Shown: positions 28,873 to 36,708, counted from the first letter of the stretch. The stretch: DNA of 64,000 bases from an uncultured bacterium (GCA_902792085.1 CADAYE010000022.1:1-64000); one strand, 5' to 3'. The notes: generated by a model from the sequence alone, not told the origin. Made by a program: numbers and translations.

Positions 28873-30390
28873 TTAATCATCATTGTAAATCTCTCTGAAT
28901 TGCAGACCGATAATTGCGCAGTTATCATCAAGTTCGTTACCTTCAACACAAAGTTGAACACTGAAACTGCTTCCGCAAATTTCGGCTTTTTCAAGAATAT
29001 CCGCATTTATTGTCCAAACAGGAGCATCATTTGAATCAAGACACCATTTTGAGATATCCAAATCTTCATCATCTTTTGCCCAAATTAATTGAGATAAATT
29101 CCTTGAATAAATTTTTTCTATGTCATCAGGACAATTCCCGTCATAGTCCTTATATACACAAAAATTGAATTTGTTATCCTGCTGATCATCAAGCACAAAA
29201 TAAAATTCGTCTATCATTTTGCGATGATGAACATTACTCAAAGAAAGAAAAGGGGATTTCCACATAAAATCAATATTCTGACCGTCAAAAGTCGTGCCTG
29301 AATCTTCTATATATACTTTCCCCAAGGAGTCTGAAGATAAAATAGAATTATGAAAATTACACATAAATGTAATATTTTGTGGTAAAACTCTTTTATACCA
29401 AATTCTGTTTACATAATCATTTATCCAGATTGTATTGTAATATGTACTTGTTTTATATGGAAACAAAAACCATATCTGATGCTTATTTTGGTAATGAACA
29501 CCAATAGTTTTGCTCATTTTTGATTTGTCGAAATTTTCAAATTCCGGAGTTATATTTTCAGAAATTGATGAACCTAAACGAATCTGATTCAATTCACCAA
29601 CCTGTTCAAGCGCATAAATACCATTACTCAAAAAATATTGTTTATTATCGACATTTAAGATAGAATTTTGGCTTAATGTTCCTTTGTCGGCAAACGGTAT
29701 TATTCTAAAATCCGCAGGACTTGTACCCTGCAAAAGATAAACTCTTTCCCGTTTGTAAATTGAAAGACAATCCTTGTAATTGTGCATGCCTGTAATATTA
29801 GATGTATCGGTATGAAAATCATTAATATAACCTGCATCATCTGGTTCTGTAAAATTATCATAAGTACCCAAAGCGGAATAATATATCGTAGAATCGTTAG
29901 CAACCCAAACTCTGCCGGAATAAACCGCTATACAATCGGGATAAACAGGATTTTCATCCAACCCGGCAAGATTACACTCATTAATCGTATATTCTCCATC
30001 ATCATTGATATAGAACATTTCGTCTGCTTCCGAGCCAACAAGTATACCATGCAGAAAACAGGCAAATTTTACATTAGTACCATTAAGAGTTTTGTTTAAA
30101 AGTATTAACTGCTCATTTTCTTCGGAATAAATATAAATTTTACCGCTTTGGGTTGTAACAACGAGTTTATACACATCATTATATTCAAATTCGTGCATAC
30201 CGGTAATTGGTTCGGATACAGGCAGTTCAAAAAGTAAAGTATTGCCTTTTTGTTTAATAATACCTTTGTTCAGATAAATTTCAATGTTTTTTGAATCTGC
30301 CCAGGGCATCTGCCCTCTGTGTGTACCAAGTTCGGTTTTTGTCGAATTCAGGTTTATACCTCCCGACAAATCAAAGTAATTAATATCCAT
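28873..30390 (-). CDS. Tail-stabilisation beta-propeller protein (P22 gp10-like)
   Basis: 505 residues rich in beta strands in six or so repeated blades, each with patterns such as YKLVVTTQSGKIYIYSEE, VYPDCIAVYSGRVWVAN and KHQIWFLFPYKTSTYYNTIW. Its start (NYFDLSGGINLNSTKT) matches the opening of packaged-DNA-stabilisation / tail accessory proteins of short-tailed phages. In P22, gp10 closes the portal and connects to the needle. It lies directly after the amidase gene (2-base gap). It might also bind the target surface. No long tail, tape measure or fibre genes are found in the cluster. Confidence 0.65.
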   Translation of the reverse strand: MDINYFDLSGGINLNSTKTELGTHRGQMPWADSKNIEIYLNKGIIKQKGNTLLFELPVSEPITGMHEFEYNDVYKLVVTTQSGKIYIYSEENEQLILLNKTLNGTNVKFACFLHGILVGSEADEMFYINDDGEYTINECNLAGLDENPVYPDCIAVYSGRVWVANDSTIYYSALGTYDNFTEPDDAGYINDFHTDTSNITGMHNYKDCLSIYKRERVYLLQGTSPADFRIIPFADKGTLSQNSILNVDNKQYFLSNGIYALEQVGELNQIRLGSSISENITPEFENFDKSKMSKTIGVHYQNKHQIWFLFPYKTSTYYNTIWINDYVNRIWYKRVLPQNITFMCNFHNSILSSDSLGKVYIEDSGTTFDGQNIDFMWKSPFLSLSNVHHRKMIDEFYFVLDDQQDNKFNFCVYKDYDGNCPDDIEKIYSRNLSQLIWAKDDEDLDISKWCLDSNDAPVWTINADILEKAEICGSSFSVQLCVEGNELDDNCAIIGLQFREIYNDD

Positions 30391-30392
30391 AT

Positions 30393-30890
30393 TTAACCTC
30401 CGAAATATTTTTGTTTGTACCAGCGAATTTTTGAACGAATAAAACTTCCCACATCATTTTTGGGAATCCACGAATAAGGCGGAAGATATATTATGTCGAT
30501 TTTGCCAAAACTTGTTGTTTTAGGATTTTTTTGACCAAATTCATAATGAGTCATAACATTTGACGGATTAATTTCTATTGAATACTTGTGGCAGAGTTGT
30601 GCGCACAATTTCATGCAGGCTTCAAATTGTATCGGAGTAATTGGATATTCTCCGCAGAATTTTGGACTTACAAAGCCTGCCATCGCACACATTGCAACAC
30701 CTATTGAGCCTGTATTTCCTCCGCCTGTGTGCATGGCATATAAACCGTCATTACAGTTCAGATTATCCTCCGGCTTATAATTCCCTTCACAGACTTTACC
30801 GTTTTTATCTACAAGATAGTGGTAACATTGTTTTTCGTGCCAAGTAGGATAATATGTTCCTGCGCTCCAGTGGATTATTATTCTCTTCAT
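30393..30890 (-). CDS. N-acetylmuramoyl-L-alanine amidase (endolysin or virion lysin)
   Basis: About 165 residues from the ATG at 30890, which overlaps the end of the HTH gene by 4 bases. It is an Amidase_2 / PGRP-type enzyme. The zinc ligands are visible: H in IIIHWSAG near the start, H in AMHTGGGNTGSIGVAMCAM, and a late site at FGKIDIIYLPP, with the conserved THYEFGQ region. It cuts the peptide from peptidoglycan. In a virion operon it would lyse the producer or open a path through the wall of a target. There is no signal peptide. Confidence 0.85.
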   Translation of the reverse strand: MKRIIIHWSAGTYYPTWHEKQCYHYLVDKNGKVCEGNYKPEDNLNCNDGLYAMHTGGGNTGSIGVAMCAMAGFVSPKFCGEYPITPIQFEACMKLCAQLCHKYSIEINPSNVMTHYEFGQKNPKTTSFGKIDIIYLPPYSWIPKNDVGSFIRSKIRWYKQKYFGG

Positions 30891-31114
30891 TCGTATCTTA
30901 ATTTCCTTTTTCTTTTTATTTCCCAAACAGGATATTGTCTGTAATAAATTGCGACGGCATTTGCTCTTGTTGAAGCACCCATTTTGTTTTTCAGAGAACC
31001 GATATATGAATGAACCGTTCCCTGTTTTATACCGAGTTTTTTGGCTATTTCCTTTTCAACTAAACCATCTGCGATGCACAATAGTACATCGTGTTCGCGC
31101 TGTGATAATTTCAT
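30887..31114 (-). CDS. LuxR-type HTH regulator heading the virion operon
   Basis: About 75 residues from the ATG at 31114, chosen because AAGGAAG lies 4 bases upstream. It is a stand-alone LuxR/GerE C-terminal DNA-binding domain: LSQREHDVLLCIADGLVEKE, then IAKKLGIKQGTVHSYIGSLK with KMGASTRANAV. There is no sensor or receiver domain. Being first in the operon, behind the shared promoter element at 31298-31350, it is the natural candidate for the factor binding that element. That is inference. Confidence 0.85.
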   Translation of the reverse strand: MKLSQREHDVLLCIADGLVEKEIAKKLGIKQGTVHSYIGSLKNKMGASTRANAVAIYYRQYPVWEIKRKRKLRYE

Positions 31115-31188
31115 AAACTTCCTTTTTGAACTACTTTTTAATATTACATTAAGCATTTTTAGGTTCGCTTAATAATATTTCCGCTCTA

Positions 31189-31242
31189 AAAAAAATAAAA
31201 GGGAATATTAATAGGGAGGCAATATCCCCTTTTTTTTGATAG
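31189..31242 (-). terminator. Leader hairpin (possible attenuator) of the virion operon
   Basis: AAAAGGGAATATT paired with AATATCCCCTTTT around an 11-base loop, with T-rich runs on both strands outward. It lies in the leader of about 175 bases between the predicted start (near 31291) and the first gene (31114). It could terminate or attenuate transcription of the operon, or act in both directions. Confidence 0.5.
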
Positions 31243-31297
31243 AGTATTGGAATGTTAGGGTTAATATTAAAATTGGTATTTGAAGATTACAAATATT

Positions 31298-31350
31298 AGT
31301 ATAACCATTTCTAAAAAAAAGAAAATTCCTCTTTTCCGTCACTACTATTT
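31298..31350 (-). promoter_or_regulatory. Shared upstream element plus -10, virion operon copy
   Basis: On the minus strand AAATAGTAGTGACGG, then AAAAGAGGAATTTTC, then 17 bases, then TATACT (31303-31298). The same element stands upstream of the effectors at 33684 and 60726 with spacings of 17 and 18 bases to TATAAT. The element covers the -35 region, so it is likely bound by an activator or an alternative sigma factor. Confidence 0.8.
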
Positions 31351-31580
31351 AGTGGGGGAGACAAAGAGAAGAATGGCAATTGGCAAAGGTTTTCAGATTT
31401 TAATTTTTTATTTTTTTATAAATTAAAACCAACAGATTTTTTCAATTCTTTTGATTTTTTAGTATTTTATATATTTTTGCATTTAACAAGTAACGAACAA
31501 TAAAAATATATTAAAAACTAATGCTTGATTTTAAAAAATGTTTGTGATAATTTTAATATTGCCGAAATTGTTATAGTAAT

Positions 31581-31633
31581 GTAGCATTTGGCACAGGATA
31601 TAAGGGCTGCTAGCTCAGGTGGTTAGAGCACTC
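31581..31633 (+). repeat. Truncated tRNA-Ile 5' copy (direct repeat of 31785-31835)
   Basis: The segment from TAGCATTTG through the first 25 or so bases of tRNA-Ile (GGGCTGCTAGCTCAGG, from 31604) is repeated almost exactly before the real tRNA at 31808. The copy diverges before the anticodon and cannot fold as a tRNA. Confidence 0.8.
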
Positions 31634-31635
31634 TG

Positions 31636-31766
31636 CCGAGCAAAATAATTAAGTATTATTTTGCGAGAGGCCTGATAGGGTCTCAAATGCTCAAATTGAC
31701 AACTAAATTATATTATTTTGCGAGAGGCCTGATAGGGTCTCAAATGCTCAAATTGACAACTGAATT
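31636..31766 (+). repeat. Tandem repeat with TTATTTTGC inverted repeat
   Basis: Two copies of a unit of about 58 bases (TATTATTTTGCGAGAGGCC, TGATAGGGTCTCAAATGCTC, AAATTGACAACT) lie between the truncated and intact tRNA copies. GCAAAATAA and TTATTTTGC form an inverted repeat just ahead. CCTGATAGGGT resembles the anticodon arm of the neighbouring tRNA. Confidence 0.75.
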
Positions 31767-31807
31767 CATTAGTGAGATAATGCTATAGCATTTGACACAC
31801 GATATAA

Positions 31808-31881
<74 letters not shown>

Positions 31882-31884
31882 TAT

Positions 31885-31918
31885 AAAAAAGACGATGACT
31901 TTTGTTATCGTCTTTTTT
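31885..31918 (+). terminator. Terminator after tRNA-Ile
   Basis: AAGACGATGAC pairs with GTTATCGTCTT (one G-T) and is followed by a run of six T, directly behind the tRNA. Confidence 0.8.
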
Positions 31919-31959
31919 ATCGTTGGAATTTTTATAGCCCGTTTTTGCCCAAATTCAAA

Positions 31960-32200
31960 TTCGTAAGTTGGGCTTTCATTCAGCCTAACAAATCAATTAT
32001 AACAGCGCTGAACAACAAAAAGTAAAAGTAGGATTGATGCCTCGTCCTGCAAATCTAACAAATTAAGGTTTGAGTAGAAACACCAACTTACATGTTTGGT
32101 CGGAAGAAAATAAGCATCCTGTCATTCTGAACTTTACAAAGCGAACCCGCAAGACATGTCGAGCGGTGTGAGCCTGTATGCGTCAGCGAAGCTATTAGCT
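31960..32200. repeat. REP-like repeats between tRNA and exported-protein gene
   Basis: It holds GTAAGTTGGGCTTTCATT with a GCCTAAC partner (31965-31989), a related AACACCAACTTACATG end near 32080, and a longer element. That element starts at GTCATTCTGAACTTTAC and ends at GCGTCAGCGAAGC (32125-32192), related to the element at 38715-38822. No gene is seen in 31919-32201. Confidence 0.65.
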
Positions 32201-32201
32201 A

Positions 32202-32238
32202 TAAAAAAAAACAACCGCCAATAATGACGGTCGTTTTT
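32202..32238 (-). terminator. Terminator of the 32266-32700 gene
   Basis: On the minus strand AACGACCGTC, loop ATTATT, then GGCGGTTGTT followed by a long T-run, 28 bases after the stop codon. Confidence 0.8.
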
Positions 32239-32265
32239 CTCTCTTCTTCCAACCTTATATACAAC

Positions 32266-32700
32266 TTAGATATTAGATTTTCTTTCAAAATTCTTGCGAA
32301 TAGTATTTTTTGCTTTATCAAGATTTTTGATTTTCTTTTCTGCCTGTCTGACCTGTTTTCTCATAGCAGCTCTTTCAGCCTTTGTTGTTTGATATTTTGA
32401 GTCAATTTCAGCATATTTTGCTTTGTAATTAAGCAAATTATTTCTTACTTCCATTTGTGCTTTATCAATTTCAGTAATTGCAGTCTGCATTTTTGTTCCG
32501 CCTGTAACCTGTGCAGGGTCTAAAAGGTCTGTACCTTTTGCCTGAACACCCGATACAGTTCTTGATGTAGTAGTTGCAGGTGCTTTTACTGCATTACTTT
32601 CATCAAAATTCAAAGGTGTAAAAGATGTTTCTGCCATAACAGAACCAACACTCAAAATTGATACACATAATAAAGATGCAAATATTTTTGATAATTTCAT
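32266..32700 (-). CDS. Exported coiled-coil protein, unknown
   Basis: 144 residues from the ATG at 32700. A signal peptide (KLSKIFASLLCVSILSVGSV, cut after MAE) is followed by a Thr/Pro-rich stretch. A highly charged alpha-helical coiled coil then runs from about residue 70 to the end (EIDKAQMEVRNNLLNYKAKY, AERAAMRKQVRQAEKKIKNL). It is a small periplasmic or envelope protein of unknown role. It has its own terminator and an upstream spacer. Confidence 0.65.
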   Translation of the reverse strand: MKLSKIFASLLCVSILSVGSVMAETSFTPLNFDESNAVKAPATTTSRTVSGVQAKGTDLLDPAQVTGGTKMQTAITEIDKAQMEVRNNLLNYKAKYAEIDSKYQTTKAERAAMRKQVRQAEKKIKNLDKAKNTIRKNFERKSNI

Positions 32701-32797
32701 TATTGTAACCTCCACTCTGATATAGTGATATTCTATACCATTTTTGAAATTTGCAAAAATAATTTACATATTTTAACAAGAAGAATTATATCTGCTC

Positions 32798-33481
32798 CTA
32801 AACTCTGTTTTCTTCGTGTTTATAATAGTCATAAATTCTCAGACAATCTCTGAATGAAAATTCATATTCACCCTTATGAAATAATTTATTAAACCAAACT
32901 TTTAAAAATCCTTTTTCATCCATAATTTCCTGCGCATAATCAATAATATTCATAAAGGTTTCAGGCGGATATTTTGTATCTTCATTATCCCAGCAGGCTT
33001 TTAAAACAGCACTTCCGTCAGGGTTGAAATCATACCATGCAATCGCATCATAGGTATCTTCCAAGTCTGTTATCATTTTCAATACGCCTTCTTTTGTGTA
33101 TCTGCAAAAAATTACAAATTTTGATTTCTTTTGACTTAATGAATAATTTATCCATAATTCCGGTTTCAAAATATCAAGAATTTCTTTGAATGTAGAATTA
33201 TCAAGAATTTTTTTCATTTTTTTGAATTTCTTTTCACCAAGAATTATTTTTGCACAGTATAAAAGTTCTTCAGGAGGAGTCATAATATCCAAATCATAAC
33301 TTCTTACTCCCTCTAAAATCTGACCGTCTTTAGTCATAGGAAAAGCAAACATCTGATTATTATTACTCGGATAAGCAATTATTCTGTTCTGACGGTCAAA
33401 TCCGTCAACTTCAAAACCGCTGTATTCAAAAATATATTTAAACATTTGTTCTATATGTTGTGGTGAAAACTGTCTTGCCAT
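32798..33481 (-). CDS. Unknown cytoplasmic protein
   Basis: 227 residues with no signal peptide or membrane span. It has alternating charged helices and aromatic strands (EYSGFEVDGFDRQNRIIAY, FVIFCRYTKEGVLKMITDL, AIAWYDFNPDGSAVLKACWD). I do not recognise the family. The gene is divergent from the effector at 33684, and 202 bases separate them, with the shared promoter element in that spacer pointing to the effector. Confidence 0.5.
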   Translation of the reverse strand: MARQFSPQHIEQMFKYIFEYSGFEVDGFDRQNRIIAYPSNNNQMFAFPMTKDGQILEGVRSYDLDIMTPPEELLYCAKIILGEKKFKKMKKILDNSTFKEILDILKPELWINYSLSQKKSKFVIFCRYTKEGVLKMITDLEDTYDAIAWYDFNPDGSAVLKACWDNEDTKYPPETFMNIIDYAQEIMDEKGFLKVWFNKLFHKGEYEFSFRDCLRIYDYYKHEENRV

Positions 33482-33591
33482 AATTTATCCCTTTTTTGCT
33501 TTATTATACTACACACAAAAATTGTTATATATAAAAATTGAATACAAGAATTTACATATTATAAGCAAATTACAGCCAATTCATCACTGCC

Positions 33592-33644
33592 AAACAGTAG
33601 CGACTGAAAAGAGGAATTTTCAAAAAAACATAATTTTTTATAAT
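33592..33644 (+). promoter_or_regulatory. Shared upstream element plus -10, effector copy 1
   Basis: AAACAGTAGCGACTG, then AAAAGAGGAATTTTC, 17 bases, then TATAAT at 33639-33644. The 3' half (GAAAAGAGGAATTTTC) is identical to the virion-operon copy. The leader then carries ATAAGGAGAAATAT, identical to that before the effector at 60726. Confidence 0.8.
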
Positions 33645-33683
33645 ACACAATAGTTTTTAGGTTTAACATAAGGAGAAATATAA

Positions 33684-34406
33684 ATGACAAATTTAAAAGA
33701 TTTTTTCAACAAAGTTTCAAATAACAATAGAATATTTACTGCTGAAGACATTGGAGCAATGTCTGGTAATGAGTATGAACAAAATGAAAAAGCGATTTTT
33801 CATCAACTGCAAAATTTAGGAATTCCAAGACAGAACCAACTTAATGGAAACCCGGATGTAGTATATGTGAATTCATATACAAAAGCAGATGGCACAAAAG
33901 TAAAAGCACATTATCGTTCAAGAAATGGTATTTCAACAACTGGAGGTGCGGCACATTTAACGGGTACAGATAAAGAATTTGACAGACTGCTAAATGTTCA
34001 AATTAAAAATTTTAATACAGGAATACCAAATTTATCTAATTACTCTTACTACAATGATTTAAATAGTAAATTAGAACAAGAAGTCGGGAATTTTTTGAGA
34101 GCAAATACAAATTCTCCTCAATTGTATTCTAATGATATACGACATCAATATGTAAGTGCCCTATATGCAAGAAATTTAGGACAAAATCAAGCTAAATGGT
34201 TAGGCAATCTAAATGAAAAACTTCACTTTAGTAATACCGGAAGTGGTGCTTATGATACTAATTTAGACCAACTAAATAATGAAATTGGCAGACAATATGC
34301 ACAAAAATACCCAAATATAACGAGAGAACAACTTTTACAAATATTATTAAGAGATTGGCAAAAGAATTCAGATTATACAAATAGGATTCTGAAGAAAAGA
34401 AGATAG
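33684..34406 (+). CDS. Effector with scaffold-derived N-terminus and DUF6973-like C-terminus
   Basis: 240 residues; ribosome site AAGGAG. Residues 13-47 (FTAEDIGAMSGNEYEQNEKA core) match the C-terminus of the scaffold-like virion protein at 27062-27658. Residues 62-80 (VNSYTKADGTKVKAHYRSR) match the start of the effector at 21737-23146. The C-terminal domain (about 150-215) has R153-H154, a lone E178, D191/D195, N198-N199 and G202-R203. This H...A...G...A...E...D..NN..GR pattern resembles the putative toxin domain DUF6973. A decayed immunity-like gene lies downstream. Toxicity and the DUF match are my judgement; the two shared N-terminal motifs are plain in the sequence. Confidence 0.75.
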   Translation: MTNLKDFFNKVSNNNRIFTAEDIGAMSGNEYEQNEKAIFHQLQNLGIPRQNQLNGNPDVVYVNSYTKADGTKVKAHYRSRNGISTTGGAAHLTGTDKEFDRLLNVQIKNFNTGIPNLSNYSYYNDLNSKLEQEVGNFLRANTNSPQLYSNDIRHQYVSALYARNLGQNQAKWLGNLNEKLHFSNTGSGAYDTNLDQLNNEIGRQYAQKYPNITREQLLQILLRDWQKNSDYTNRILKKRR

Positions 34407-34437
34407 AATAAAAAAGAATTAATTTATAATTAATAAA

Positions 34438-35004
34438 TTAATTCTTTTCCTTGAATAATATAACTGCTAATAAAATACATATAACAAAAAATCGATATGC
34501 ATTATAAAATACACCTGATATAATACTGCCATATCCATAAATGTTAATTATTCTAAAATATATTGAACAACATATAAAACTAAGCAGATAGTATAAAATT
34601 ATAAATACAAAAAATTTAATTGTATAATGAATTAATTTTTTATTTTTCGTTTTATAAATAATATAAAGTAGTATTGTTGTAAAAATAATAAATAAAATAT
34701 CTGAAAAACCAAACAAAATTCGAGTGAAATCAGTTATGCTATTATAATCAATTTTATCCACTATTTTATAATAAAAACTCATAATGGTATTTTCAAATAA
34801 AACAGCCATAACGAAAAGAAAAATATAAAATGCTATGGACAATAAAAATCTATATAAATGTTTTACTTTCAGTATCAGATAAAATAAAATTGTAGGAATA
34901 ATTGTCAAAAGCATTACCATAAAAACAAAATACAATAATTTTATAAAAAATACAAATATGCTACAATAAAAATAAGAAAGAAAAAAGATTATTAAAATTG
35001 CCAT
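34438..35004 (-). CDS. Multi-pass membrane protein, convergent to the effector
   Basis: 188 residues, five or so membrane spans (IIFFLSYFYCSIFVFFIKLL, LLSIAFYIFLFVMAVLF, ILFIIFTTILLYII and more). It is extremely rich in Ile, Phe and Tyr and ends KEKN. There is no clear ribosome site, and it runs convergently to the effector at 33684. It shares the look of the immunity-like membrane proteins near 20-21.7 kb but no clear motif. It may be a real gene or a long chance frame in AT-rich DNA. Confidence 0.45.
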   Translation of the reverse strand: MAILIIFFLSYFYCSIFVFFIKLLYFVFMVMLLTIIPTILFYLILKVKHLYRFLLSIAFYIFLFVMAVLFENTIMSFYYKIVDKIDYNSITDFTRILFGFSDILFIIFTTILLYIIYKTKNKKLIHYTIKFFVFIILYYLLSFICCSIYFRIINIYGYGSIISGVFYNAYRFFVICILLAVILFKEKN

Positions 35005-35272
35005 ATTATTATTTAGCTTAGTTATAATTATTCTTGTAATCTTAGTTATTATCGGGATTAAAAGTATCTATAACTCTTATATAGACTTTTGTCTTGATAA
35101 AGGCTGTTGCTGTGGTTATATCCGTATGTGATGCGAAGAAAAAGATCAAGGGTTTTGTGTCAAAGATGAGCAAGACTGTAAGGATAGACATGGTAAATTA
35201 AAATATATGTCCTATTCTGACGCATGCTCATTGTATATTGATAATGTAAATAATCTCTTTCTACTTACATAA
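34991..35272 (+). pseudogene. Decayed copy of the Cys-rich immunity-like gene (61712-61966)
   Basis: In one plus-strand frame it reads AILLFSLVIIILVILVIIG, then IDFCLDKGCCCGYIRM, a TGA stop (35129-35131), then CEEKDQGFCVKDEQDCKDRH and GKLKYMSYSDACSLY. The intact gene at 61712 has SCLDKGYCWDYIRNRCEEKD in the same place, with CGA where this copy has TGA. The expected start is ATT where ATG would be needed. So both the start codon and the middle are mutated. Confidence 0.85.
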
Positions 35273-35312
35273 ATACATTTACCTCATCCCCACTATTTTT
35301 GTTACATACGAG

Positions 35313-35341
35313 AACAACCCTTTAACAAGGGTTGTTTTTAA
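35313..35341 (+). terminator. Terminator after effector/immunity remnant unit
   Basis: AACAACCCTT, loop TAAC, AAGGGTTGTT and then a T-run. Confidence 0.8.
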
Positions 35342-35384
35342 TTTAATTATTTACAATATTTTTTTGTTTGAATATAATAAAATT

Positions 35385-35924
35385 ATGGAGTTTGAAGAAA
35401 AAACATTAAATTCGGAAGTAAAATTTGAGGGGAAAGTCGTCAAAGTTTTGAAAGATGACATTGAAACTGCTGACGGACACAAATCGTTCAGAGAAGTTGT
35501 CGTTCATAATGGCGGAGTTGTTATCGTTGCATTGACCAACGATAAAAAAATTCTTTTGACAAAGCAATATCGTTATCCGCTCAAAAATGTTAATATAGAA
35601 CTTCCGGCAGGCAAACTTGAAATTGGAGAAAATCCTGATTATGCCTGCAAAAGAGAACTTGAAGAAGAAACAGGTTACAGAGCAAAAAATTGGAAATCGT
35701 TAGGTTTTATATACACAAGTCCGGGGATTTGCACCGAAAAATTGTATCTGTATTTCGCATCCGATTTGGAATTTGTCGGGGAACATCCTGATGAAGGTGA
35801 AATAATCAAATCAAAAGAATTTTCGCTTGATGAAGTTTTTGAAATGATTAATAATGGTGAAATTAATGATTCTAAAACTATTTGTGCTTTAACAAGGGCA
35901 TTTTGCAAGGGTTTTCAACTATGA
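35385..35924 (+). CDS. nudF: ADP-ribose pyrophosphatase (Nudix hydrolase)
   Basis: 179 residues from the ATG at 35385; a possible earlier start lies at 35364. The Nudix box is complete: GKLEIGENPDYACKRELEEE then TGY, which is the GX5EX7REUXEEXGU pattern. The upstream VVIVALTNDKKILLTKQYRY strand and YTSPGICTEKLYLYFA mark the ADP-ribose pyrophosphatase subgroup, cutting ADP-ribose to AMP and ribose-5-phosphate. Its stop overlaps the start of the HAD gene (ATGA), so the two are translated together. Confidence 0.88.
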   Translation: MEFEEKTLNSEVKFEGKVVKVLKDDIETADGHKSFREVVVHNGGVVIVALTNDKKILLTKQYRYPLKNVNIELPAGKLEIGENPDYACKRELEEETGYRAKNWKSLGFIYTSPGICTEKLYLYFASDLEFVGEHPDEGEIIKSKEFSLDEVFEMINNGEINDSKTICALTRAFCKGFQL

Positions 35925-36706
35925 TAAAAATGATTGCAACAGATATAGACGGAACGATTTTACCTTATGGAGGGGATTTTCGTCCTGCGGTTTTGGATTG
36001 CATAAATGAACTGAATAAAAGAGGGATAAAAGTTGTGCTTGTAACAGGCAGAATGCACTCATCAGCCGTACCGTTAGCACAAAAATTAGGATTAAATACT
36101 CCGGTAATTTCTTATCAGGGCGGACTTATTAAAGAAATGAACGGAAAAACGCTTTATCAAAGCAAGCTGCCCCCGCAAACCGCAAAAGAAATTATCAAAT
36201 GGGCAAGAGAAAATGATGTTCACATAAACCTATATCTTGATGATAAACTTTATGTCGAAAAAGATAATAAAATTATACAGTATTATATTAAAGGCAAATT
36301 TGTGGATTACAAAGTTTGTTCGTTTGACAATTTGGAAATAAAAGATGTAAATAAACTGCTTGCCATTGATATTGATGATGCAGAAAAAGTTTCTGTGTGG
36401 GTTGAAGTTTTAAAAGAAAAATATCCGCATTTATATATAGTAAAATCTACCCCGTATTTTTGTGAAATCGGTCCTTCTGATGCAAAAAAATCTTTGAGTG
36501 TTGAATTTTTGCGCAATTATTGGGGAATAAAAAAAGAAGAAGTTTTGACTATCGGCGACCAAAATAATGATATAGATTTGGTTGAATGTGGCGGAATCGG
36601 TGTTGCAATGGGGAACGGCACAGAAGAATTAAAAAAATGCGCTGATTATATAACAGATACTTGCGACAATGACGGTTTTGTCAAAGCGATAGAAAAATTT
36701 TGCTGA
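35921..36706 (+). CDS. Cof-type HAD-superfamily sugar-phosphate phosphatase
   Basis: 261 residues from the ATG at 35921, overlapping the nudF stop. HAD motifs: I, MIATDIDGTIL (nucleophile and acid-base Asp); II, VVLVTGRMHSS; III, the Lys in AKKSLSVEFLRN; IV, TIGDQNNDIDLVE. The cap domain of about 100 residues (C2B type) in the middle and the final GNGTEELKKCADYITDTCDN are typical of the Cof/YidA group, which removes phosphate from small sugar or nucleotide phosphates. Confidence 0.9.
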   Translation: MIKMIATDIDGTILPYGGDFRPAVLDCINELNKRGIKVVLVTGRMHSSAVPLAQKLGLNTPVISYQGGLIKEMNGKTLYQSKLPPQTAKEIIKWARENDVHINLYLDDKLYVEKDNKIIQYYIKGKFVDYKVCSFDNLEIKDVNKLLAIDIDDAEKVSVWVEVLKEKYPHLYIVKSTPYFCEIGPSDAKKSLSVEFLRNYWGIKKEEVLTIGDQNNDIDLVECGGIGVAMGNGTEELKKCADYITDTCDNDGFVKAIEKFC

Positions 36707-36708
36707 TG

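Noticed and set aside
23221-31114. A complete prophage
   Set aside because: No large terminase, integrase, repressor/Cro pair, replication genes, tail fibre or tape measure on either side; housekeeping-type genes and toxin cassettes border it.
23221-31114. A gene transfer agent
   Set aside because: GTAs need a large terminase and tail genes; neither is in the window. It stays possible only if they are encoded elsewhere.
23221-31114. A tailocin or contractile injection system
   Set aside because: There is no sheath, tube, baseplate or tape-measure gene; the set is head, portal and short-tail type.
31604-31680. A second tRNA upstream of tRNA-Ile
   Set aside because: Only the acceptor and D-arm part is copied; the sequence diverges before the anticodon and cannot form T arm or acceptor pairing.
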